A DNA stretch of 49,791 nt, from the NCBI GenBank assembly GCA_022770365.1, contig JALEHU010000070.1, positions 1 through 49,791 on the forward strand, in the 5' to 3' direction. The translations under genes and the position numbers were made by a program. How positions within the stretch are numbered: position 1 is the first letter of the stretch; each line of letters begins with the position of its first letter. Positions 16,673 to 26,497 of this stretch are shown here, in pieces. A model generated the notes under the pieces. It searched no databases, had not been told where the DNA came from, and saw only the letters and a list, made by a program, of their open reading frames with translations. The stretch comes from Blautia sp. (lineage in GTDB: Bacteria; Bacillota; Clostridia; Lachnospirales; Lachnospiraceae).

Positions 16673-17092
16673 TTAAATTAATGTATTCTTCCGGTATCTT
16701 TCTTTTGTGATCTTTTCATGAGAATTCCCGGCAAATTCTGCGGAATCCGACAGTTCCCAGTCCTTTAGATCAATATCCAGAAACAGATCAGCCGGATAAT
16801 CTCTGTTCCATCTGTACACGGTTATTTCTGTAATTTTGTCTTTATATGGCTGCAGATTCTGATTTTCCACAAAACAATAATCGTCCTCTCCGGCAGCATC
16901 AAGAAACTGTTCATCTGCCAAAAGACACTCTTTCGTTTCTTCTTTAAACTGTCTCAGAGAGTAAGGACTCATCCACAGTTTCGAACCTCTAAGATCGTTC
17001 AGCATATCCTCCCGAATGATACAATCCTGGCTCTGCCTCTTTTTAAAAAACGCCATTCCGTCTTTATTATCCACGCATACAATAATCTTCAT
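16673..17092 (-). CDS. Small conserved-looking protein of unknown function
   Basis: 139 residues from the ATG at 17092, beginning MKIIVCVDNKDGMAFFKKRQ. The longer frame to 17197 is rejected because it would run through the leuD terminator hairpin. A weak GGGTGAG precedes the chosen ATG. The opening resembles small Lachnospiraceae proteins that databases often label ribonuclease Z without the metallo-beta-lactamase HxHxDH motif; that motif is absent here too, so I do not adopt the name. The protein is acidic, soluble and without membrane segments. It sits 16 bases upstream of the nuclease gene and is probably cotranscribed with it, so an expression or immunity role is conceivable but unsupported. 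Confidence 0.6.
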   Translation of the reverse strand: MKIIVCVDNKDGMAFFKKRQSQDCIIREDMLNDLRGSKLWMSPYSLRQFKEETKECLLADEQFLDAAGEDDYCFVENQNLQPYKDKITEITVYRWNRDYPADLFLDIDLKDWELSDSAEFAGNSHEKITKERYRKNTLI

Positions 17093-17136
17093 TTTCTCAC
17101 CCTTTTTATCCGCTATCAATATACATACAGAACACA

Positions 17137-17180
17137 AAAGTGTAAAGCTCCGAAAACCATTTCCGTAAGCTTTACACTTT
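17137..17180 (-). terminator. Strong terminator of leuCD
   Basis: A perfect 13-bp inverted repeat (AAAGTGTAAAGCT / AGCTTTACACTTT) with further inner pairing (CGGAAA/TTTTCG) lies 24 bases beyond the leuD stop; on the minus strand it ends in ACTTTTG. Confidence 0.8.
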
Positions 17181-17203
17181 CTCAGCAAGTCTATCATTTA
17201 CTA

Positions 17204-17695
17204 TTATTCATTCTTCGCATTGATGTAATTTACAAGTCCCTCAGCCTTGATGATCTTCTGCATGAATTCCGGGAAAGCCTGTCCCTGGAATTCGGTTCCT
17301 TTGGTACGATTGTAGATCATACCGGAGTCGAAATCGATCTCCACTTCATCTCCATCTTCAATTCCTTTGCTGGCCTGTGGACATTCAATAATCGGAAGGC
17401 CGATGTTGATGGCATTGCGGTAAAAGATTCTTGCAAAAGTTTCTGCAATGACGCAGCTGACACCGGCTGCTTTGATTGCGATCGGCGCATGCTCACGGGA
17501 AGAACCGCAGCCGAAATTCTTTGTTGCCACAATGATGTCGCCTTTGGATACTTTTTTTACAAAATCCTTGTCAATATCCTCCATACAGTGAGTTGCCAGT
17601 TCCGCAGGATCTGAAGAATTCAGATAACGTGCCGGAATGATAACATCTGTATCTACATTGTCTCCGAATTTAAAAACTCTGCCTTTTGCCTGCAT
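17204..17695 (-). CDS. leuD: 3-isopropylmalate dehydratase small subunit
   Basis: 163 residues, the short LeuD type. It opens [25 protein letters not shown] and contains [20 protein letters not shown], the swivel-domain signature. With LeuC it forms the [4Fe-4S] isomerase that converts 2- to 3-isopropylmalate. It starts 14 bases after the leuC stop behind AGGAGG, so the two are cotranscribed, and a strong terminator follows. Confidence 0.96.
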   Translation of the reverse strand: MQAKGRVFKFGDNVDTDVIIPARYLNSSDPAELATHCMEDIDKDFVKKVSKGDIIVATKNFGCGSSREHAPIAIKAAGVSCVIAETFARIFYRNAINIGLPIIECPQASKGIEDGDEVEIDFDSGMIYNRTKGTEFQGQAFPEFMQKIIKAEGLVNYINAKNE

Positions 17696-17709
17696 AATCC
17701 TGATCCTCC

Positions 17710-18978
17710 TTATAATCCCAGTTCTTCCGGTGCGGAAATCTTACCGGTTACTGCACTTGCTGCGGCTACTGCCGGGCTTGCCAGATACACTTCTGAATCC
17801 ACATGTCCCATACGTCCTACAAAGTTACGGTTGGTAGTGGAAATGCAGCGTTCTCCTGCTGCCAGAATACCCATATAACCGCCAAGGCACGGTCCGCAGG
17901 TCGGAGTGCTGACAACAGCACCTGCCTCAATAAAGATCTTCAAAAGTCCCTCTTCCATTGCCTGAAGATAAATCGACTGAGTTGCCGGAATAACAATGCA
18001 GCGAATTCCCTTTTTCACTTTGCGTCCCTTCAGGATCTCTGCGGCTGTGCGAAGATCGTCAATACGTCCGTTGGTACAGGAACCGATCACAGACTGATCA
18101 ATCACAACGTCTTCTCCAATCTCAGAGATGGTCTTTGTATTTTCCGGAAGATGCGGGAACGCAACCGTCGGCTCCAGAGTACTCAGATCAATTGTATACT
18201 CTGCATCATAAACTGCATCCGGATCAGCTTCATATACTTTATACGGTCTCATGGAATGCTCTTTCATATATTCAACAGTAAGGTCATCAACAGGGAAAAT
18301 ACCGTTCTTTCCGCCTGCTTCGATAGCCATATTCGCAATGGTAAAACGGTCATCCATGGTCAGATTTTTGATTCCTTCGCCCACAAATTCCATGGATTTG
18401 TAAAGAGCTCCGTCAACACCGATCATGCCGATAATATGTAAGATCACATCTTTGCCGCTGACCCATTTCTCAGGCTTGCCTACAATATTAAATTTAATCG
18501 CTGAAGGAACCTTGAACCATGCTTTGCCGGTTGCCATTCCAGCTGCCATATCTGTACTTCCCACACCTGTAGAAAATGCGCCGAGAGCTCCATAAGTACA
18601 TGTATGAGAATCAGCTCCGATAATCGCATCGCCTGCTACAGCCAGACCTTTTTCAGGAACAAGCGCATGCTCGATTCCCATCTGACCTACATCAAAATAA
18701 TTGGTAATGTCATGTTTGCATGCAAACTCACGGACACATTTGCAGTGTTCAGCCGATTTGATATCTTTGTTCGGAATAAAATGATCCATTACCAGCGCAA
18801 TCTTGTCTTTATCAAAAACGCTGTCCACTGTCATCTTTTCCATCTCATGAATTGCAACCGGGGAAGTGATGTCATTTCCCAGAACCAGGTCCAGCTCTGC
18901 CTCAATCAGCTGTCCTGCTTCTACATGATCCAGTCCGGCATGTGCAGCCAGAATCTTCTGCGTCATTGTCATTCCCAT
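17710..18978 (-). CDS. leuC: 3-isopropylmalate dehydratase large subunit
   Basis: 422 residues. The aconitase-fold cysteine ligands are visible: the central [13 protein letters not shown] and, near the end, [31 protein letters not shown] is the other family signature. Partner of leuD in leucine synthesis. AGGAGG lies upstream of the ATG. It is divergent from a LysR-type regulator gene with about 200 bases between the starts, a layout typical for a regulator and its target. Confidence 0.96.
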   Translation of the reverse strand: MGMTMTQKILAAHAGLDHVEAGQLIEAELDLVLGNDITSPVAIHEMEKMTVDSVFDKDKIALVMDHFIPNKDIKSAEHCKCVREFACKHDITNYFDVGQMGIEHALVPEKGLAVAGDAIIGADSHTCTYGALGAFSTGVGSTDMAAGMATGKAWFKVPSAIKFNIVGKPEKWVSGKDVILHIIGMIGVDGALYKSMEFVGEGIKNLTMDDRFTIANMAIEAGGKNGIFPVDDLTVEYMKEHSMRPYKVYEADPDAVYDAEYTIDLSTLEPTVAFPHLPENTKTISEIGEDVVIDQSVIGSCTNGRIDDLRTAAEILKGRKVKKGIRCIVIPATQSIYLQAMEEGLLKIFIEAGAVVSTPTCGPCLGGYMGILAAGERCISTTNRNFVGRMGHVDSEVYLASPAVAAASAVTGKISAPEELGL

Positions 18979-19003
18979 TTTCGTTTCCTCCTGTTAATCC
19001 TGA

Positions 19004-19018
19004 TCACTTTCTCAGTGA
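19004..19018. promoter_or_regulatory. Candidate operator upstream of leuC, TCAC-N7-GTGA
   Basis: TCACTTTCTCAGTGA has the same 4-7-4 dyad as the two tandem sites upstream of leuA. Here it lies at about +1 to +18 of the predicted leuC transcript, a position better suited to repression or to an RNA hairpin (TCACT/AGTGA). Its recurrence at the two leu promoter regions is the main support. Confidence 0.5.
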
Positions 19019-19023
19019 ACGAT

Positions 19024-19051
19024 ATTATCACATTTATTCTATTTTTGTCCA
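19024..19051 (-). promoter_or_regulatory. leuCD promoter
   Basis: Minus strand TGGACA (19051-19046), 16-base spacer, GATAAT (19029-19024). Confidence 0.65.
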
Positions 19052-19092
19052 CATTCTGAAGTCACTTAATAATAACTTTTTCGTTTCATCTG

Positions 19093-19122
19093 TTGCTATT
19101 CTAACATGATTCCTGATATAAT
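19093..19122 (+). promoter_or_regulatory. Promoter of the LysR-type gene
   Basis: TTGCTA (19093-19098), 18-base spacer, TATAAT (19117-19122) extended by TGA in front. Confidence 0.55.
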
Positions 19123-19148
19123 GCTAATACATATTAATCATGGTTATT

Positions 19149-19163
19149 ATAACTTATAGTTAT
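19149..19163. promoter_or_regulatory. LysR-type T-N11-A palindrome before the regulator gene
   Basis: ATAACTTATAGTTAT is a perfect dyad of the T-N11-A form bound by LysR-type regulators. It ends 15 bases before the regulator start codon, downstream of the predicted promoter, so autorepression is likely. Confidence 0.55.
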
Positions 19164-19178
19164 GGAAAGGAATATTCC

Positions 19179-20063
19179 ATGCAGGAAAACTTATCTCTTT
19201 ATCATATTTTTTATACAGTAGGCCGTACCGGAAATATCTCGCAGGCAGCCAAAGAACTTTTTATCAGCCAGCCGGCCATCAGCAAATCCATTCAGAAGCT
19301 GGAAGAAAACCTGGGGACTGTCCTTTTCAGCCGTAGTTCCCGCGGAGTCACCATGACTCCGGACGGAGCAGCTCTGTTTGAAAAAGTCAGGGAGGCTTTT
19401 TCCATTTTATCAGAAGGAGAAGATTTTATCCTTCATAATCGCTATCGAAACATTCCCAGACTCCGCATAGGCGCCAGTTCCACTCTGAGCAAATATGTTC
19501 TGCTCACACATTTGAAATCCTATGTAGCATCGCATCCGGAAGTACGCATTAATATTTCCTGTCAGTCCACCTATCAGACACTGAAACTGCTGGATCAGGG
19601 AAAAATCGACATCGGGCTTATCGGGCGGCCGAAAAATCTTCACGGCTATCATTTCCGTCCTCTTCTTAGTATCTCTGACACCTTCGTGGCAACACGTCAG
19701 TATCTGAAAAATCAGCAGGAGCTCTATTTTGGAGAGCCTCTGTTTCATACTGCCACATTCATGATGCTGGATGAAGAAAATATTTCCCGACAGTCTGTCA
19801 ACAGCGAACTGAAAGAACATCAGATTGAATTAAGTCACATTCTGGAGGTCACTTCCATGGACCTGCTGATCGAGTTTGCACAGATCAGTCTTGGAATTGC
19901 CTGCGTCATCCGCGAATTTGTAGAAAGCGAACTGAATCAGGGGATTCTCGTCGAAGTCCCCATGGGAATGACGTTTTCCTCAAGAGAGATCGGATTCGTC
20001 TGCAGAAAAAAAGAAGAGCATCTGCCTCTTCTTTGCCACTTTTTCCCGAAGGACGAAGACTGA
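19179..20063 (+). CDS. LysR-type transcriptional regulator
   Basis: 294 residues from the ATG at 19179, chosen because GAAAGGAA precedes it; a longer frame from 19140 would pass through the palindromic operator. The N-terminal helix-turn-helix is clear (GNISQAAKELFISQPAISKSIQKLEENLG), followed by a type 2 periplasmic-binding-like effector domain (about 90-294) with DIGLIGRP. It is divergent from leuCD and is a candidate regulator of that operon and of itself. The effector is unknown; branched-chain intermediates such as isopropylmalate would be the first guess by analogy with LeuO/IlvY-type control. Confidence 0.9.
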   Translation: MQENLSLYHIFYTVGRTGNISQAAKELFISQPAISKSIQKLEENLGTVLFSRSSRGVTMTPDGAALFEKVREAFSILSEGEDFILHNRYRNIPRLRIGASSTLSKYVLLTHLKSYVASHPEVRINISCQSTYQTLKLLDQGKIDIGLIGRPKNLHGYHFRPLLSISDTFVATRQYLKNQQELYFGEPLFHTATFMMLDEENISRQSVNSELKEHQIELSHILEVTSMDLLIEFAQISLGIACVIREFVESELNQGILVEVPMGMTFSSREIGFVCRKKEEHLPLLCHFFPKDED

Positions 20064-20135
20064 TATTACCTGTACAGCGTTTTCGCATTGGAATTCAGAT
20101 AGAACAAACGCAGGCAAGCAAAGTTTCCTATACGA

Positions 20136-20179
20136 TAAAAAGCCCCGGAACTGATGTCATTCACCGGTTCCGGGACTTG
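20136..20179 (-). terminator. Terminator of ilvC
   Basis: Minus strand AGTCCCGGAAC, a 15-base loop, GTTCCGGGGCT, then TTTTTA, 24 bases beyond the ilvC stop. The plus-strand LysR gene ends in the same interval without an obvious terminator of its own. Confidence 0.8.
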
Positions 20180-20202
20180 CATTTCCTTATATTTTAATCA
20201 GA

Positions 20203-21389
<1,187 letters not shown>

Positions 21390-21887
21390 TTACAGGAATG
21401 TTACATCATCTGCACCTCTGGAAAGTCCCGTAACACCTGTACGTGCCAGTTCCAGAATCTCATAATCGCTCATCAGATTGATGAATGCTTCCAGTTTGGT
21501 ATGATTACCAGTCATCTCTACAGTAAGGGATTCCTTGCTTACATCCACAACCTTCGCACGGAAAATATCGGCAACAGAAATAATACCCTGACGCTGCTCC
21601 GGTTTTGCAGCTACTTTAATCATCACAAGCTCATGACTTACACAATTGGACGGTTCAAGAACTTTAATGGCTCTTACATCCACCAGCTTGGCCAGCTGCT
21701 TGGTGATCTGCTCCAGAATCTGTTCGTCACCGCTGCATACGACTGTCATTCTTGAAAAACGTTCATCAGCAGTCACACCAACGGTAAGACTATCAATATT
21801 ATAGCCACGACGGCTGAATAATCCGGCAATACGGCTAAGTACACCTGCGGTATTGTCTACCAGCAGGGATAATGTTCTCTTCTGCAT
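21390..21887 (-). CDS. ilvN: Acetolactate synthase small (regulatory) subunit
   Basis: 165 residues. The N-terminal ACT domain reads LSLLVDNTAGVLSRIAGLFSRRGYNIDSLTVG; the C-terminal half (VIKVAAKPEQRQGIISVADIFRAKVVDVS) is the usual second domain of the long IlvN/IlvH form. It binds valine and stimulates the catalytic subunit, whose gene is not adjacent. Presumably cotranscribed with ilvC, from its own consensus promoter. Confidence 0.94.
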   Translation of the reverse strand: MQKRTLSLLVDNTAGVLSRIAGLFSRRGYNIDSLTVGVTADERFSRMTVVCSGDEQILEQITKQLAKLVDVRAIKVLEPSNCVSHELVMIKVAAKPEQRQGIISVADIFRAKVVDVSKESLTVEMTGNHTKLEAFINLMSDYEILELARTGVTGLSRGADDVTFL

Positions 21888-21952
21888 ACTCCACCTGCTT
21901 TCAACACTTTAAACTATTAAACATTTAAATCAATAAATGTCGACTCTTTCTA

Positions 21953-21980
21953 ATTATAACAAGAAAAGTGATTTTGTCAA
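21953..21980 (-). promoter_or_regulatory. ilvN-ilvC promoter
   Basis: Minus strand TTGACA (21980-21975), 16-base spacer, TATAAT (21958-21953). The -35 box lies inside the palindrome at 21969-21999. Confidence 0.85.
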
Positions 21981-21999
21981 TCAGAAATTGGCAAAATCA
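21969..21999 (-). terminator. Dyad at the end of the phosphatase gene, overlapping the ilvN promoter
   Basis: TGATTTTG, CAAT, five-base loop, ATTG, CAAAATCA form a 12-bp stem with one central mismatch/wobble. It includes the phosphatase stop region and the ilvN -35 box. As a terminator it has only a short U tract; it might instead act as an operator for ilvN. Confidence 0.5.
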
Positions 22000-23052
22000 G
22001 ACCAGATACCTGTCCTGAAGAGCTTCTATTGCCTTGGGCGTCAGATACAGTGCTTTTCTCAGGAAACGCTCAACAGATCCGTAATTCTGTTCGATCGTAT
22101 CAAATACTGCATCCAGATACTCTTCTCTTACGCGGAACAAAATATTAATGCGATCCATGATCCGCGGATCAACGATCGTTTTTGTCTCCATAAGGCGGAT
22201 GATGTATTCCATTTCTCCTTCCAGACAGGCATTGGATTTCATAAAATCCTCCCGGATGTCTTCTTTTGAAACACCCAGAGCACAAAGAAGAAGCGCTGTT
22301 CCAACTCCTGTTCTGTCCTTGCCTGTGCTGCAGTGCCACAGGATTGCCCCCTCATCCTGATGAAGCAGAATATCAAGAAAACGTGCATACATTTTTACGG
22401 AATATTGATCCGTGATCAGATTCTGATACTGACGGATCATAAATTCATCAGGATCTCCCTCAAAATTCAACACTGCATCCACTGCATTCCAGTTCTTTTT
22501 TTCTTTGGCAACAGATTCCTCATCAATGATGGGAATGTGATGGCAGATCACACCTTCCGGTATCAGGTCAGGACGTTTTTCACGCTCGTATTCATTCCTC
22601 AGATCGATCACTGCGGACAGATGGTATTCATTTCGCAAAACTTCCTGATCAGCGAGAGACATATGATAAAGCTGTCCGCTCCGGAGCAGTTTCCTTGGAA
22701 GGATATGCCTGCCGTCTTTCGCGGAAATAGCACCCAGATCTCTGGTATTCGGAAGACTCTGAAGGGTGATCCGTCCGCCTTTTGGAAATCCCACTGCCAT
22801 CTCCGGATTCAGGGCGCGAAGCAGGATGAGACATTCATGAACCTCTTTTTCTGTCATTTCAAATTTGTAGCGTTTTCTTCTTCGGGTCACAATAACAAGA
22901 GAATTACTGATGATCTGCCTTCCCTCATCTCCCTCATTGCCTTCCCTGCGCATATAGGCCCACAAAATGTCCCGGCAGGGCAGGCTGTTGATCATCATAT
23001 GCTTTGTGAAAACAAGATATCCGTCCTCAATTCGAATTTTTCCGTATTTCAC
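21997..23052 (-). CDS. Tyrosine/serine protein phosphatase with an N-terminal PH-like extension
   Basis: 351 residues. Residues about 95-351 form a bacterial DSP/PTP phosphatase: LPNTRDLGAISAKDGR, KLLRSGQLYHMS, VIDLRNEYE, and the catalytic HCSTGKDRTG with nucleophile Cys241 and Arg247. The first 90 residues (MKYGKIRIEDGYLVF, SNSLVIVTRRRKRYKF) look like a small beta-rich PH-like module, unusual in this family. Substrates could be phosphoproteins or phosphoinositide-like lipids; not determinable here. It overlaps the M20 gene by an ATGA, so the two are translationally coupled. Confidence 0.85.
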   Translation of the reverse strand: MKYGKIRIEDGYLVFTKHMMINSLPCRDILWAYMRREGNEGDEGRQIISNSLVIVTRRRKRYKFEMTEKEVHECLILLRALNPEMAVGFPKGGRITLQSLPNTRDLGAISAKDGRHILPRKLLRSGQLYHMSLADQEVLRNEYHLSAVIDLRNEYEREKRPDLIPEGVICHHIPIIDEESVAKEKKNWNAVDAVLNFEGDPDEFMIRQYQNLITDQYSVKMYARFLDILLHQDEGAILWHCSTGKDRTGVGTALLLCALGVSKEDIREDFMKSNACLEGEMEYIIRLMETKTIVDPRIMDRINILFRVREEYLDAVFDTIEQNYGSVERFLRKALYLTPKAIEALQDRYLV

Positions 23053-24236
23053 GTTCTGCCCTCCTTCTTTTTCTCATATTCTTTCCCGATGCTGTAAAGA
23101 ATCTTATACAGAGTCTCCAGACTATATGGCAGGATTTCCTCATCCAGAACAAATCCGGGATGATGAAGAGGATGCTCCTTCCCCGGTACCGCTGCCAGAA
23201 AAACAGTAAACAATCCCTTTGTCCTCTGAAAATAGCGATAAGCGTTATCTCCGGAAAGAAATACTTCATCCTCTCCTTCCAGAACAAAACGGTCTCCGAA
23301 TACTTCTCCCCCTGCTCTGGTACCAATTTCTGTAAGTTCCGGATCATTTGCAAACGCCAGAACAGGTTCTTTGGTAAATTCCACCGTGATATCCGTTCCG
23401 GTTTCCTGTCCGGTTTGTTTGAGAATGTCTGTCAGCCTGCGGTAAAGTTCCTGAAAATCTTCTTCTTTTACAGCACGAATATTTCCGTTCATCACCACAT
23501 GATCTGCAATAATATTGGCATACTCGCCGCCATGGATCGTACCAACCCCCACCAGACATGGCGCACTTCCATGATAAGTCTGATTCAGTTCATGTATCCT
23601 GCTCACTGCCAGAGATGCTGCATAAATACTGTCGATACCTTTTGATGCTTCACTCCAGTGGCTGGATTTTCCATGTACTTCAATACGTATGCCTCCAATC
23701 ATTGCAGAAGCCTGTCCATCATGGACTGCCATTCCCAAAGGCATATCCGTAGCATAGTGAAACATCAGAAACGCATCCGCCTTAGGATTTTCCAGAGCGC
23801 CTGCCTCGATCATCCGTCCGGCACCTTCCCCGATCTCCTCAGCAGGTTCAAATAAAAAACGAACGTTTGCGGGAAAATCATCCTGTTCCTGTGCAAGTAT
23901 TTCTGCCATGGTAAGTGCTGTGGCAAGAATCGCGTCATGTCCGCAGGCATGCATACAGCCTTTGTGTACAGAAGCATACGGAAGTCCTGTTTTCTCTTCC
24001 ATGGGGAGTCCATCCATTTCTGCGCGCAGCACAATGGTACATTTCTTTTTATCTTTTGCAGGAAGCTGCGCGATCCATCCGGTAGGAGGCACTTTTGTCA
24101 GATGATAGCCCCGTTTCTCCAGGTATTCCCGGATAAAAGCGGAGGTCTTTTCTTCTTTCAGTGCCAGTTCCGGATAACGGTGGAAATATCTCCGGAGTTC
24201 TGTCAGTTTTTCTCTGTATTCTTCTCTGTTATTCAT
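23049..24236 (-). CDS. M20 family amidohydrolase (aminoacylase/IAA-amino-acid hydrolase type)
   Basis: 395 residues. Metal-site motifs of the M20D group are present: RAEMDGLPMEEKTGLPY, then GCMHACGHDAILATAL, EPAEEIGEGA and, in the dimerisation domain, HGKSSHWSE. The usual late His ligand is represented in the EHPLHHPGFVLDEE segment. Such enzymes hydrolyse N-acyl amino acids or small peptides. It follows a HAD phosphatase by 40 bases and is coupled to the tyrosine phosphatase by a 4-base overlap. Substrate unknown. Confidence 0.9.
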   Translation of the reverse strand: MNNREEYREKLTELRRYFHRYPELALKEEKTSAFIREYLEKRGYHLTKVPPTGWIAQLPAKDKKKCTIVLRAEMDGLPMEEKTGLPYASVHKGCMHACGHDAILATALTMAEILAQEQDDFPANVRFLFEPAEEIGEGAGRMIEAGALENPKADAFLMFHYATDMPLGMAVHDGQASAMIGGIRIEVHGKSSHWSEASKGIDSIYAASLAVSRIHELNQTYHGSAPCLVGVGTIHGGEYANIIADHVVMNGNIRAVKEEDFQELYRRLTDILKQTGQETGTDITVEFTKEPVLAFANDPELTEIGTRAGGEVFGDRFVLEGEDEVFLSGDNAYRYFQRTKGLFTVFLAAVPGKEHPLHHPGFVLDEEILPYSLETLYKILYSIGKEYEKKKEGRT

Positions 24237-24255
24237 CCGGTAAACTCTCTTTCTT

Positions 24256-24287
24256 ATATTCAGATCAATCTGATATTCAGATCAATC
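24256..24287. repeat. 17-bp tandem duplication at the HAD stop codon
   Basis: ATATTCAGATCAATC occurs at 24256-24270 and again at 24273-24287, a 17-base period. The right copy contains the stop codon and last codons of the HAD phosphatase gene; the left copy is noncoding. It looks like a replication-slippage duplication. Confidence 0.8.
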
Positions 24288-25083
24288 CAAGTTTCGTTAA
24301 TCCGTTTTTAATTCCATAATGGAACATATCGGTAGTCACATAATCCGCCAGTTCCCGGATCTTTGGGGAACCATTTCCCATGGCAACCTTTGTCGCTGCA
24401 TATTCAAACATGGAAAGATCGTTATTGCTGTCTCCAAAAACCACCGTATCCTCCCATGGAATGTCAAAAATCCTGCATACAGACGCGATCCCCACAGCTT
24501 TATTCAGACCCTTGGGAACCATTTCTATGGTCGTGCCTGCAAAAGAACCGTTTTCATGACGGATGATATCGTAGTATACTGACAGTTCCTCACATGCTTT
24601 CTCAGCATTGCAGCCATCCACCATTTTTGCACTGATCTTATTGATATGCATATCATTTTCATATCCCCGTATGGGACGCCATTTATTCCCCAACGCTTCT
24701 GTGATCAGATCGCAATACCAGTTAATATCATTATTATACTCATCTTTATCATAATACATAAAGTCAGCACCCTCCATCACCGGTATCAGACCATATCTGC
24801 GAAGCACTTCCACCGAAAGTTTCGCCACCTCCGGTGTCATTTCACGATTAAAAAGACGCTCTTTGTTCTTTTCGATGGTTGCTCCGCAGGCGCTGATCAT
24901 TCCGGTAAACGGGATTTCCTCCAGATACCACGGCACAAATGCCCGGCTTCTGCCTGTACACAGCCATGCCTCATGACCATTTTCGACAAGGCGCTGTATG
25001 GATTCCCTGGCGCTTTTCGGTACTCCTTTTTCGATATCACAGACTGTACCGTCTGCGTCAAAAAATACTGCTTTTTTCTTCAT
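24277..25083 (-). CDS. HAD-superfamily phosphatase, Cof/IIB type
   Basis: 268 residues from ATG 25083, preceded by AGGAGA at 5 bases; the seven-codon extension is rejected. Motif I is FFDADGTVCDIE, motif IV is FGDSNNDLSMFEYA with VAMGNGSPKIRELADYVT after it, the classic IIB cap arrangement. Members dephosphorylate sugar phosphates or cofactors such as flavins or PLP. It begins just after the M18 aminopeptidase gene and continues into the M20 gene, so these genes are probably cotranscribed. Substrate unknown. Confidence 0.9.
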   Translation of the reverse strand: MKKKAVFFDADGTVCDIEKGVPKSARESIQRLVENGHEAWLCTGRSRAFVPWYLEEIPFTGMISACGATIEKNKERLFNREMTPEVAKLSVEVLRRYGLIPVMEGADFMYYDKDEYNNDINWYCDLITEALGNKWRPIRGYENDMHINKISAKMVDGCNAEKACEELSVYYDIIRHENGSFAGTTIEMVPKGLNKAVGIASVCRIFDIPWEDTVVFGDSNNDLSMFEYAATKVAMGNGSPKIRELADYVTTDMFHYGIKNGLTKLGLI

Positions 25084-25096
25084 GGTTTTCTCCTGT

Positions 25097-26365
25097 TTAT
25101 GCATAAAATTCTTCCAGTACTTTACTTAAATACCACGTATCCTTTACTCCGCAGGTCTCATAGGAAGAATGCATCGACAGCTGCGGAAGACCGATATCAA
25201 CCATATTAACAGCCACCTGACTGTTGGAGATATTTCCCAGCGTGGAACCTCCTGCAATGTCCGAACGATTCGCGTAAGTCTGATACGGCACTTCCGCTTT
25301 TTCGCAGAGATTTTTAAAATATGCGGAAGATACCGCGTCTGTGCAGTATTTCTGGTTGGCACTGAACTTAATGACAGATCCTCCGTTCAGTACAGGACGG
25401 TTCACAGGATCTGCTTTTTCAGTATAATTAGGGTGCATAGCCTGGGCATTGTCAGCAGAGATCATAAAGCTCCCGGCAATCGTCATCAGGTATTCCTCAT
25501 AACTTCTTCCCAGCCCTGTATTGATACGTAAAAGTGTATCTCTTAAAAAGGCAGCTGCCGCTCCCTGTTTCGTTCCGCTTCCCACTTCTTCATTATCCAG
25601 AACACAGTGGACAGCGATCGAAACTTCTTTTCTGCCATTCAGGAAGCCTTCCATAGATGCATAAGCGCACTGGAGATCATCCAGACGCCCGGCAGAAAGA
25701 AATTCTTTTTCTGCGCCCCAGATGCTGCCCTCACACCGGCTGTAAAGGAACAGATCATGTCCGAGAATATCCGCTTCCTTTACTCCTGCACTCCTTGCTA
25801 TGAGCGTCCAGAATTTTCCTTCATCTGTGCCGCAGCCAAAAAGGGGAAGAAGATCTTTCTGCGGATTGAATTTGTAACCGTCATTCACTTCCCGGTTCAT
25901 ATGAATGGCAAGACTGGGGATCATGACAAAATCTCGGTCCACATTTACCAGTTTCTCCACAAGTTCTCCATTTTCCCGCACAACAAGGCGTCCTGCCACA
26001 GAAAGCGGTCTGTCAAACCAGGAAGACATGATCATGCCGCCATATCCTTCCACATTCAATTTCACGTAAGCATCCTGAACTTTTATTTCCGGATTTTCCT
26101 TGATCTTGAATGTAGGGGAATCACTGTGGCTGGCTGTGATATGAAACTTCCATACGTCTGTGTGCGGAATGGAAAAAGCAATCAGTGCTGAATTATTTCT
26201 GGTGACAAAGTATCTGCCGCCTTTCTGGAGAAACCATCGTTCCTGTTCTCTTAGTTCTGTAAATCCTTCCTTTAAAAAACGTTCCCGCATCGCATTCACT
26301 GCATGAAAAGCAGTGGGACTTTCTTTCAAATAGCTCAGTAAATCTAAAGCGGTCTCTTCGTACAT
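25097..26365 (-). CDS. M18 family aminopeptidase
   Basis: 422 residues. M18 features: ITASHSDSPTFKIKENPEI (His and Asp metal ligands), GRLDDLQCAY, CVLDNEEVGSGTKQGA (metal/catalytic Glu pair) and, near the end, MHSSYETCGVKDTWYL with the last His ligand. The family forms large cytosolic dodecamers that remove N-terminal, often acidic or hydrophobic, residues from peptides. It heads the probable M18-HAD-M20-phosphatase operon, with a TTGCTG/TATAAT promoter that lies partly within the 3' end of the threonine aldolase gene. Confidence 0.93.
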   Translation of the reverse strand: MYEETALDLLSYLKESPTAFHAVNAMRERFLKEGFTELREQERWFLQKGGRYFVTRNNSALIAFSIPHTDVWKFHITASHSDSPTFKIKENPEIKVQDAYVKLNVEGYGGMIMSSWFDRPLSVAGRLVVRENGELVEKLVNVDRDFVMIPSLAIHMNREVNDGYKFNPQKDLLPLFGCGTDEGKFWTLIARSAGVKEADILGHDLFLYSRCEGSIWGAEKEFLSAGRLDDLQCAYASMEGFLNGRKEVSIAVHCVLDNEEVGSGTKQGAAAAFLRDTLLRINTGLGRSYEEYLMTIAGSFMISADNAQAMHPNYTEKADPVNRPVLNGGSVIKFSANQKYCTDAVSSAYFKNLCEKAEVPYQTYANRSDIAGGSTLGNISNSQVAVNMVDIGLPQLSMHSSYETCGVKDTWYLSKVLEEFYA

Positions 26366-26466
26366 GCCGGTATCTGCCTCGATTCTTTATTATTTGCAGT
26401 TTCAAAACTGCCCGTGCACAGGATATGCAAAATCACTTTCTGTTCCTGTGTTTTTCTGTCTTTTGT

Positions 26467-26495
26467 ATTATACGCTAAAATCTCAATTACAGCAA
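26467..26495 (-). promoter_or_regulatory. Promoter of the aminopeptidase operon
   Basis: Minus strand TTGCTG (26495-26490), 17-base spacer, TATAAT (26472-26467), directly behind the threonine aldolase stop. Between it and the aminopeptidase start lie two dyads, CACAGG/CCTGTG and GCAGTTT/AAACTGC (about 26396-26455), of unknown role. Confidence 0.65.
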
Positions 26496-26497
26496 TG

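Noticed and set aside
16673..17092. Ribonuclease Z
   Set aside because: No HxHxDH metal motif and less than half the needed length.
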